Positions 15,262 through 20,536 of a stretch of DNA of 20,536 bases are shown here, piece by piece. The notes under the pieces are model-generated. The model did no database searches. It had not been told where the DNA came from and saw only the letters and a list, made by a program, of their open reading frames with translations. Made by a program: the position numbers and the translations under genes. The DNA comes from Chloroflexota bacterium (lineage in GTDB: Bacteria; Chloroflexota; Limnocylindria; Limnocylindrales; CSP1-4), in assembly GCA_021786265.1 (NCBI GenBank), contig JAJYNP010000138.1, positions 1 through 20,536 of the forward strand, given 5' to 3'. Numbering within the stretch: position 1 is the first letter of the stretch; each line of letters starts with the position of its first letter.

Positions 15262-17306
15262 CCGAGCTCGACCATCTCGACCGGCTGGCGGCGGAGGCGT
15301 TCCCGGGGAGCGTGGTCCGCAAGGACCTGGCCAACCGCTTCAAGGGCCAGTACCCGGTCCCGACGTACGTCGGGGAGTTTCTCTTGGGGCGGTACTGCGC
15401 GAGCACGGATGAGCGCGAGATCGCGGAAGGTCTCGAGATCGTCCAGCGCCAGCTCCAGGACCGCACGGTCCGTGCGGGCGAGCAGGAGCTCTTCAAGTCG
15501 CGGGCTCGTGAGCGCGGGACGGTCAGGCTCATCGATCTCATCACCGCGCGCCTGGACGCGATCACGGACACCTACGTGGCGACCCTCCCGAGCCTGCAGC
15601 TCAAGGACGTCCGCATCGGTGATGACCTCGTGCGCGAGCACGAGCGGATGCTGACGGGCGGGTTCTACGCCGAGATCGACCTCGAGTACGACGCGGCGAT
15701 CGCCCAGGAGGAACACGGCAGGCCGTTCGGGGTGAACGGCCTGCGGCCCATCCAACTCTCGCGGCGCGACGTGCTTGACGTCGTGGCCCGGGGCCGGGCG
15801 TCGTTCACCGCGCGGGAGTGGCGCGACCTGCTCCTCCGGAGCGTCGGCTTCGAGCCGGCGGCGCTCTCCGAGCGGGCGCAGGACATCCTCCTGCTGCGCA
15901 TGGTCCCCTTCGTCGAGCGCAACTACAACATGGTGGAGCTGGGACCACGCGGCACGGGCAAGTCGCACCTCTTCCAGCAGGTCTCGCCCTACTCGCACCT
16001 CGTCTCGGGCGGCAAGGCGACCGTGGCCAAGATGTTCGTGGACAACTCCACCGGCCGGCGCGGCCTGGTCGCCCAATACGACGTGGTCTGCTTCGACGAG
16101 GTCAGCGGCATTGACTTCGACCAGAAGGACGGCGTGAATATCCTGAAGGGCTACATGGAGTCCGGGGAGTTCAGCCGGGGCAAGGAGTCCATCCGGGCCT
16201 CGGGCGGCGTGGTCATGGTCGGGAACTTCGAGGTGGACGTGGTCCACCAGCAGCGGGTCAGCCATCTCTTCGGTCCGTTCCCCAAGCAGATGCGCGACGA
16301 CACCGCGTTCATGGACCGGATCCACGCGTACGTGCCCGGCTGGGACGTGCCGAAGCTCAGCAGGGACCTCTTCACCGACCACTTCGGGCTCGTCAGCGAC
16401 TTCCTGTCGGAGGCCTGGAGCCGCCTGCGCGAGCAGTCGCGTTTGCCCGCCATCCAGGGCCGCGTCTTCTACGGCGGGGCTTTGAGCGGGCGAGACACGA
16501 ACGCCGTCAACAAGACGGTGAGTGGCCTCCTCAAGCTCCTGTACCCGGACCCGTCCGTGCCCATCGGCGAGGAGGACATCGAGTGGGCGGTGCGCCTCGC
16601 GATGGAGTCGCGCCGGCGCGTCAAGGAGCAGCAGAAGCGCGTCGGGGCGATGGAGTTCCGCAACACACACTTCAGCTACACGATGGGCGAGGACGGGGTC
16701 GAGCAGTTCGTCACCACACCCGAGCTGCAGAGCCCCGACGAGATCGGGACCGATCCGCTGCCGCCGGGCCAGGTGTGGGCGATCAGCCCCGGTGGGGACG
16801 GGGAGAACCCCGGGCTCTTCCGGATCGAGGTGAGCGTCGGGCCGGGCTCCGGGATGCGGATCCTCAACCAACCCGCCCCGGCGCCGTTCCGCGAGAGCAC
16901 CCGGGTCGCGGAGCAGAACCTGCTCGCGCGCGGGCGGGAACTCGTCGGCGATCGGGACCCGCGCCAGCACGAGTTCAATGTGCAGCTGCGGAGCTTCGAC
17001 GCGGCGCGCAGCGGCGCCGCGCTGGGGGTGCCGGTCCTCCTCGCGCTCGCCAGCGGTCTGGTGGAGAAGGGCCTGCGGGGCGGGCTCATCGTCATCGGCG
17101 GCCTGAACCTGGGTGGCGCGATCGAACCCGTGCCGAACGCGCTCGCCGTCGCCGAGCTGGCGATCGAGAAGGGCGCCATCGCGCTCCTCGCCCCGATCTC
17201 GGCGCGCCGCCAGCTCAACGAGCTGTCCGACGACATGGCCACGAAGCTCAGCGTCCTCTACTACGGCGACGCGCGCGAAGCGTTGGTCAAGGCGTTGGGG
17301 GAGTAG
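15258..17306 (+). CDS. brxL: BrxL, AAA+ protein with Lon-like C-terminal fold
   Basis: This 682-residue protein is of typical BrxL length. The N-terminal region (1-150, FPGSVVRKDLANRFKGQYPV onward) is the family's DNA-binding part. The AAA+ domain has Walker A GPRGTGKS at 229-236 and Walker B with Asp280-Glu281 in VVCFDEVSG, followed by NILKGYMESGEFSRG and the MVGNFE sensor strand. The C-terminal domain (about 570-682) aligns without gaps to the Lon protease domain, but the catalytic Ser position is Ala588 (SGAALG) and the catalytic Lys position is Val631. Proteolysis by the Lon dyad is therefore unlikely, although the gene is often annotated as a Lon-like protease. BrxL is the effector that blocks phage replication and is dispensable for host methylation in studied systems. 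It ends the overlapping part of the operon. Confidence 0.93.
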   Translation: MTELDHLDRLAAEAFPGSVVRKDLANRFKGQYPVPTYVGEFLLGRYCASTDEREIAEGLEIVQRQLQDRTVRAGEQELFKSRARERGTVRLIDLITARLDAITDTYVATLPSLQLKDVRIGDDLVREHERMLTGGFYAEIDLEYDAAIAQEEHGRPFGVNGLRPIQLSRRDVLDVVARGRASFTAREWRDLLLRSVGFEPAALSERAQDILLLRMVPFVERNYNMVELGPRGTGKSHLFQQVSPYSHLVSGGKATVAKMFVDNSTGRRGLVAQYDVVCFDEVSGIDFDQKDGVNILKGYMESGEFSRGKESIRASGGVVMVGNFEVDVVHQQRVSHLFGPFPKQMRDDTAFMDRIHAYVPGWDVPKLSRDLFTDHFGLVSDFLSEAWSRLREQSRLPAIQGRVFYGGALSGRDTNAVNKTVSGLLKLLYPDPSVPIGEEDIEWAVRLAMESRRRVKEQQKRVGAMEFRNTHFSYTMGEDGVEQFVTTPELQSPDEIGTDPLPPGQVWAISPGGDGENPGLFRIEVSVGPGSGMRILNQPAPAPFRESTRVAEQNLLARGRELVGDRDPRQHEFNVQLRSFDAARSGAALGVPVLLALASGLVEKGLRGGLIVIGGLNLGGAIEPVPNALAVAELAIEKGAIALLAPISARRQLNELSDDMATKLSVLYYGDAREALVKALGE

Positions 17307-17322
17307 GGGCGGGGAGGGATCG

Positions 17323-18192
17323 ATGGCGGCGCCGGCGTATACGAGGCACCAGCGGATCTGGCTGAAGGACCATCCGCAGCTCAATGAGACGTGGCTTCAG
17401 GACCGGATCGCAGACGATCCGTCCCTGCTGGGCCTGGGCGAGCTGATCGTGAAAGATCGAGAACGGATCCAGCCTCGTGCTGGGCGGCTCGACCTGCTTC
17501 TACAGGATCCCGAGACCGCCAAGCGGTACGAGGTCGAGATCCAGCTCGGCAAGACCGATGAGGCCCACATCATCCGCACCATTGAATACTGGGACATCGA
17601 GCGCAAACGCTATCCGCAGTACGAGCACGCGGCCGTGCTGATTGCGGAGGACATCACCAGCCGGTTCCTCAACGTGATCGGTCTCTTCAACGGGTTCATC
17701 CCCTTGGTCGCTATCCAGCTCCAGGCGGTCGAGATCGGTGACCACATTGCGCTTGTCTTCACGAAGGTGCTCGACGAGATGCCGCTCGGGCTCGTGGATG
17801 AGGACGAGGAAGTGCGCGCAGTTACGGACCGGGCGTACTGGGAGAAGCGCGCGAGCAAGCAGACCTTGGGGATCGCCGACGAGCTCTTCGGCTGGCTTCA
17901 CGAGATCGACACGGCCCTGGAGCTCAAGTACAACAAGTTCTACATCGGCCTGGCCCGTGGCGGGCGCCCGGACAACTTCGTCACGTTCAGCCCACGGAAG
18001 GATTGGCTTTGGCTTGAGGCGCGGCTGGAGCGCGACGAAGAGACCCAAGCGACGCTCGACGCGGCTGGCCTCGAGGCCAAGTACGACCCCCGCTGGGGCA
18101 ACTACCGGATCCGGCTCAACAAGGGAGATGCGGCAAAGCACCGGGACCTGCTGCTCGCTCTCATGACGCGCGCGCGTGGCGACACGGCGTAG
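17323..18192 (+). CDS. PD-(D/E)XK-like nuclease, likely BREX accessory
   Basis: This 289-residue protein starts at an ATG with GGGGAGGGA at 17311-17319, 16 nt after brxL on the same strand. Residues 20-75 resemble the NucS/DUF91-type restriction nuclease fold: a helix (LNETWLQDRIADDPSLLGLG), a strand (ELIVKDRERI), then GRLDLLL with Asp57, and YEVEIQLG with Glu72-x-Gln74. That is a D-x(14)-E-x-Q variant of the PD-(D/E)XK active site. Downstream HIIRTIEYWDIERKRYPQY and NVIGLFNGFIPLVAIQL are strongly patterned conserved-looking segments. The C-terminal half (about 150-289) looks like a mixed alpha/beta domain of unknown function. The family is, as far as I recall, uncharacterised; nuclease activity is inferred from the fold signature only. 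Position and spacing suggest co-transcription with BREX. It could alternatively be an unrelated defence-island gene. No terminator separates it from brxL. Confidence 0.75.
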   Translation: MAAPAYTRHQRIWLKDHPQLNETWLQDRIADDPSLLGLGELIVKDRERIQPRAGRLDLLLQDPETAKRYEVEIQLGKTDEAHIIRTIEYWDIERKRYPQYEHAAVLIAEDITSRFLNVIGLFNGFIPLVAIQLQAVEIGDHIALVFTKVLDEMPLGLVDEDEEVRAVTDRAYWEKRASKQTLGIADELFGWLHEIDTALELKYNKFYIGLARGGRPDNFVTFSPRKDWLWLEARLERDEETQATLDAAGLEAKYDPRWGNYRIRLNKGDAAKHRDLLLALMTRARGDTA

Positions 18193-18328
18193 CACCAACA
18201 GCCGCACCGTCACGTCGGATCCGAGGTCTCGAGGCTCGGCCAAACGCCCACGCATTCATGGTCCCGGCGGCCGTCGCGGCTCTGCACGCGCGGGTGAGGC
18301 CGCACGCGGGTGGAAATGATGCGGTCAG

Positions 18329-18451
18329 GTGTTGCACCAATCGCTGGATTCCGCCCGGGAGACCATGCAGTACCGCGACTTCCTTGCAGAGCGCCGACGA
18401 CTGATGGCCTCGGTGATCCGCTCCGCCTTCGAGGGCCTGCCTCGCGCGTGA
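18329..18451 (+). pseudogene. 40-codon orphan ORF, probable C-terminal gene remnant
   Basis: A GTG-initiated frame of 40 codons reads ...MQYRDFLAERRRLMASVIRS... and ends with TGA at 18449-18451. The amphipathic, regular helix looks like the final helix of a larger protein, not random high-GC sequence. A stop codon at 18317-18319 closes the frame upstream, and there is no good ribosome binding site. I cannot name the parent family; DUF262/GmrSD-type restriction proteins often end in a comparable helix, but that is a guess. It lies in the decayed zone after the BREX operon. Confidence 0.3.
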
Positions 18452-18457
18452 CGCGAG
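18441..18457. terminator. Weak hairpin between convergent units
   Basis: CTCGCG (18441-18446) and CGCGAG (18452-18457) form a 6-bp stem with a 5-nt loop. It lies between the plus-strand BREX unit and the minus-strand NERD gene, 27 nt beyond the NERD stop, so it could serve either strand. There is no T-run and the stem is short. No stronger terminator follows the nuclease gene at 18192. Confidence 0.25.
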
Positions 18458-18483
18458 CGCGACGGCACCTCTCAGCGGCGCCC

Positions 18484-19296
18484 TCACTTCGGCGGGAACG
18501 CGCTCCCCAAGATCCCGGCCAGCCGCTCGATCGTGGCCGCGTCCAGCGCTGCGCCTGTGGTCACCAGCCGCTGGATCGAGCTCGTACCCTCCAGGCGCAC
18601 GCCCCGGAAGCGCTCCGGTGGGCGCAGCAGGGGCCAATCCGCGCCGACGAAGCAGAGCACCGGGAGGATCGGCGGGAGGGGCGCGACGCCGGCGGCCTGC
18701 AGGGCCGCGCTGACCGCGGTCTGCTGCCAGCCCATCCCGTCTTCGAGTGCCGAGCAGTCGCGATGGCCCACGTAGAAGCGCTCGTGCGTGCGGAACCAGC
18801 CACCCCGATCGCGGATGTGCACCGGCACCCGCCGGTCATGCAGCACCCGGATCCCGGGGACCCGCCCCAGCGCGGCGCCGAGGGTCGCCTCCCCCTGGGC
18901 TCCCCGGGCCCAGGCCCGGGTGGACCCGGGATCGTCGGTGAGGGCCAGCACGAGGCCGCCCAGCCGCTCGCCCCAGCGCTTCTTTACCCGGGCTTCGCGC
19001 GTCGCATGTCGGTGCTGGTACTCGCGCTGGGCCGAGCCCCCGGCCACGCCGGGATCGGGCGCCGGCGGATCGGGCGGCGCTGATGGGTCCCGCAACGCCG
19101 GTGGGTCCGATCCCGGCTCGCGGGGGCCGCAATGGATACACCAGGCCTCGTGGGTCGCGCGACGATACCAGGCCTCGGCTCCCGGTTCGAGGGCACTGCC
19201 GCAGCCTGCGCAGGTCGCGGGATAACGCAGCCGAAGACGCCGAATGAAGTCGCTGGCGCCCGTCGGCCCTGTGGGCTTCGGTGTGCACCCGTCCAT
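18484..19296 (-). CDS. Zinc-ribbon/NERD-domain protein with nuclease core deleted
   Basis: This 270-residue minus-strand protein has an N-terminal zinc ribbon (CxxC at 29-32 and CxxC at 53-56) and a Pro/Ala-rich linker (60-90). A C-terminal NERD (nuclease-related) domain follows: the entry signature ARGAQGEATLG (130-140) then VLHDRRVP (151-158). In intact relatives VLHDRRVP is followed by about 25-30 residues with ANIDH and a VVDxK-type catalytic strand. Here it runs directly into VHIRDRGGWFRTHERFYVG, the segment that normally comes afterwards. The reading frame is intact, and later family features (VGHRDCSALEDGMGWQ, LPVLCFVGADWPLL) remain. The domain should therefore be folded poorly or be catalytically dead. 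The ATG at 19296 is preferred; TAGACT at 19312-19307 lies only 10 nt upstream, so transcription could be leaderless. The frame extends upstream to 19455 without gene-like content. Confidence 0.7.
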   Translation of the reverse strand: MDGCTPKPTGPTGASDFIRRLRLRYPATCAGCGSALEPGAEAWYRRATHEAWCIHCGPREPGSDPPALRDPSAPPDPPAPDPGVAGGSAQREYQHRHATREARVKKRWGERLGGLVLALTDDPGSTRAWARGAQGEATLGAALGRVPGIRVLHDRRVPVHIRDRGGWFRTHERFYVGHRDCSALEDGMGWQQTAVSAALQAAGVAPLPPILPVLCFVGADWPLLRPPERFRGVRLEGTSSIQRLVTTGAALDAATIERLAGILGSAFPPK

Positions 19297-19597
19297 GCCG
19301 GCGAGGAGTCTAGCGCGGGCGAACCGCCGCGCCGGAGCCTGACCGCACGCGCACGCGACCGGGGGAGGGGAGCGCCGGGAGCCCACCCGCGCGCTGGCTG
19401 GTGTCCTATCGTACGTCTGTTCTCTTTCTCGGGTCCCACTCCGCGCGCTCCGCATCGGGATCGCTGCGGGCCCAGCGGCGCCACCCCGCGTCGTGCGCCG
19501 GCCCAGTGAGCCACTTGGACGACCTCAGCCCGTCGCCTCCGAGCCCTCGCGCATCCGGCTTCTCGCCGCGTCGAGCAGGCTAAGGACCGCCAGGGCA

Positions 19598-19699
19598 GAC
19601 AGGGTCTTCGCCGCCGTGACAGATCTTGAGATTTCCGAGGACACTTCTATGAGACTTCACAGGCGAGCCGGCCTGGCGCAGGTCATCCACTTCCGATAA
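19598..19699 (+). pseudogene. GNAT acetyltransferase-like C-terminal remnant
   Basis: The frame ending at TAA 19697-19699 reads ADRVFAAVTDLEISED followed by TSMRLHRRAGLAQV. In GNAT N-acetyltransferases the late strand-helix unit has the form of a (V/I)-A-x-V strand, a loop, then S-x-R-L-H-x-x-x-G-F. The match is good for about 30 residues, but the rest of the domain is absent upstream in any frame and the end is truncated. It is best read as a gene relic; a chance resemblance cannot be excluded. Confidence 0.35.
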
Positions 19700-19948
19700 G
19701 CCAAGTTATGTAACAACTCCCAGGCGTGCGCGGACACCGGGGCTGCTCCCGGGCAAACTCGCCACGCGAGCGATCCCTGACGGTCGTGCGGCGGAGGCGG
19801 CGGGTCGGCGGCCACCGCGTGTGCGGCGCCGTCGTCCGGTGTGCTCGGCTCGTCGACACAGTGCGCGCATGCGCCACGCGCAGGGTGCGGACGGTATCGG
19901 GCTCAGCCGCAGGATGCAGGTCGCGGCTTTCCACGTGATTGGCCAAGT

Positions 19949-19986
19949 GCCAGCCCTGCCTGCGGGTCGACGCAGGCAGGGCTGGC
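19949..19986 (-). terminator. Strong hairpin terminating the minus-strand pair
   Basis: A perfect 16-bp stem pairs 19949-19964 with 19971-19986 around a 6-nt loop (GGTCGA on the plus strand). It lies 21 nt beyond the stop codon of the minus-strand membrane-protein gene at 20007. No U-run follows, but the stem is the longest in the window. Confidence 0.8.
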
Positions 19987-20006
19987 CGAGGCTGGTCGCG
20001 GGAGGG

Positions 20007-20336
20007 CTATGGAACCGCCACGGGACTTGGGCTGAGCACAGGTCCGCGTCCGACTGCGGCTAGGAGCCAGCCCAGGAGGCCGGCCATCAGGAGGGAGGAG
20101 ACGATCACCAGCAGGCCCGCGAGGAGCGCGAGCCCGGACGGGATCGTCGAGTCTCCAACCGACCTGGCTTCGCGTCGGGAGCGGGCACCCAACAGGACCA
20201 AGAGCGGCCCGCCCAGGAACCCGCTGAAGGGGACGACCGCGGCGAGGACCACGAGCGCGATCGTCGCGAACAGCGTGATGGTCGGGGTCAGCGATCCCGA
20301 CACGGCGGACGTCGGCTCGCGGCGCCACCGGCCCAT
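20007..20336 (-). CDS. Small two-helix membrane protein, function unknown
   Basis: This 109-residue protein has a short cytoplasmic-type basic start (MGRWRREPTS). A long hydrophobic stretch follows at about 17-50 (ITLFATIALVVLAAVVPFSG and beyond), then a basic loop (ARSRREARS) and a second membrane helix at about 70-95 (LALLAGLLVIVSSLLMAGLL). The basic loop predicts both ends outside and the loop in the cytoplasm, if the first stretch is a single span. It begins 3 nt after the stop of the gene upstream on the same strand, so the two form an operon that ends at the 16-bp hairpin. I recognise no family. Confidence 0.65.
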   Translation of the reverse strand: MGRWRREPTSAVSGSLTPTITLFATIALVVLAAVVPFSGFLGGPLLVLLGARSRREARSVGDSTIPSGLALLAGLLVIVSSLLMAGLLGWLLAAVGRGPVLSPSPVAVP

Positions 20337-20339
20337 CGC

Positions 20340-20536
20340 CTAGGTCCCTCCACCGCTGCCCGAGAGCCCGCCGGCCGCCGTGACGGTCAGGTCGAGCCAC
20401 GGGTAGACGTACTGCCACGGATAGACGATATTGAGGACGAACTGGGCCTGCGTGAAGGGACGGAACGACCACTGCCCCACGCCGCCCCAGGTCGGATCCT
20501 GGATGATCGACCCGCTCCACCCGAACATGTAGACCT
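20340..20536 (-). CDS. C-terminal part of an aromatic-rich protein, cut by the window edge
   Basis: The frame is open from the right edge to TAG at 20342-20340, giving 64 residues. It is rich in Trp, Tyr and Phe (for example WSGSIIQDPTWGGVGQWSF and YPWQYVYPWLDLTV) and ends in a Gly/Ser tail, GGLSGSGGGT. The composition suggests an extracytoplasmic or membrane-associated protein. An in-frame ATG at 20528 exists, but the frame continues past it. The tight 3-nt gap to the membrane-protein gene supports a shared operon. No family is recognised. Confidence 0.6.
   Translation of the reverse strand, partial: VYMFGWSGSIIQDPTWGGVGQWSFRPFTQAQFVLNIVYPWQYVYPWLDLTVTAAGGLSGSGGGT

Larger units (their letters stand above)
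4849..18192 (+). other. Complete Type 1 BREX phage-defence operon plus trailing nuclease gene
   Basis: Six genes in canonical Type 1 order (brxA, brxB, brxC, pglX, pglZ, brxL) run without a gap; each start overlaps the previous stop by 1-4 nt (TGATG, ATGA, TGATG, GTGA, ATGA). A PD-(D/E)XK-like nuclease gene follows after 16 nt with its own ribosome binding site. All six core genes have full-length, family-typical products with intact main motifs, so the system looks functional. BREX marks host DNA by PglX N6-adenine methylation and stops replication of unmarked phage DNA. Confidence 0.9.
19313..20006. other. Long stretch without an intact gene
   Basis: About 690 bases separate the NERD gene from the end of the minus-strand membrane-protein gene. 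I find no complete gene; open frames are short and compositionally random. The region holds a GNAT-like remnant at 19598-19699 and the terminator hairpin at 19949-19986. A TTGAGA (19626-19631) with TATGAG (19648-19653), 16-bp spacer, looks promoter-like, but no gene follows it. Confidence 0.5.

Noticed and set aside
14724..17384. 886-codon open frame on the minus strand opposite pglZ and brxL
   Set aside because: It is an antisense shadow created by high GC at third codon positions. The plus strand carries clear PglZ and BrxL motifs, while the antisense product has no recognisable domain and is rich in His, Arg, Glu and Val.
19683..19946. 87-codon minus-strand frame beginning MANHVESRDLHP
   Set aside because: It has no ribosome binding site, an Arg/Thr/Pro-rich random-looking composition, and overlaps the GNAT-like relic. 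It also starts just after the terminator of the minus-strand pair.
1..20536. Integrase, transposase, insertion sequence, tRNA or rRNA
   Set aside because: I looked for recombinase and DDE-type proteins, terminal inverted repeats and tRNA-like GTTCGA contexts. The few GTTCGA occurrences lie inside genes or lack a cloverleaf. The island idea therefore rests on gene content only.

Overview
The window is a 20.5 kb stretch of high-GC DNA (roughly 65-75% in most genes). Dense gene packing, GTG starts, strong GGAGG-type ribosome binding sites, TAGACT-like -10 hexamers and GC-rich perfect hairpins point to a high-GC bacterium, most likely an actinobacterium or a Chloroflexota relative. No rRNA, tRNA or housekeeping marker is present, so the assignment is tentative.

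Layout. (1) Bases 1-97: the last codons of a gene entering from the left, and its perfect 13-bp hairpin terminator. (2) Bases 98-3071: an accessory module. It has a 22-bp tandem repeat block, a small excisionase/MerR-type HTH gene on the minus strand, and a divergent plus-strand run: a tiny ORF with an ideal Shine-Dalgarno, a small conserved hypothetical protein, an AAA ATPase fragment that keeps Walker A but lacks Walker B, and a soluble FtsH-like AAA+/M41 zinc protease. (3) Bases 3072-4556: a secreted right-handed beta-helix protein with its own promoter-like region, a palindromic operator candidate and a 15-bp hairpin terminator. (4) Bases 4849-18192: a complete Type 1 BREX phage-defence operon in canonical order, brxA-brxB-brxC-pglX-pglZ-brxL, in which all five junctions overlap by 1-4 nt. 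It is followed 16 nt later by a PD-(D/E)XK-like nuclease gene that is probably part of the same transcript. (5) Bases 18193-20006: a decayed zone with a 40-codon orphan ORF, a minus-strand zinc-ribbon/NERD protein that has lost the catalytic centre of its nuclease domain, and a short GNAT-acetyltransferase-like remnant. (6) Bases 19949-20536: a minus-strand pair, a two-helix membrane protein and the C-terminus of an aromatic-rich protein, ending at a 16-bp hairpin.

How the genes work together. In BREX, PglX methylates a short non-palindromic host motif. BrxA, BrxB, BrxC, PglZ and BrxL act with it to block replication of phage DNA lacking the mark. The trailing nuclease could add a cleavage activity. 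The module at 400-3071 is separate from BREX and is the least explained part of the window. Broken genes beside complete ones on both sides of BREX fit a genomic island with repeated gain and loss, although no integrase, transposase or attachment site was seen.
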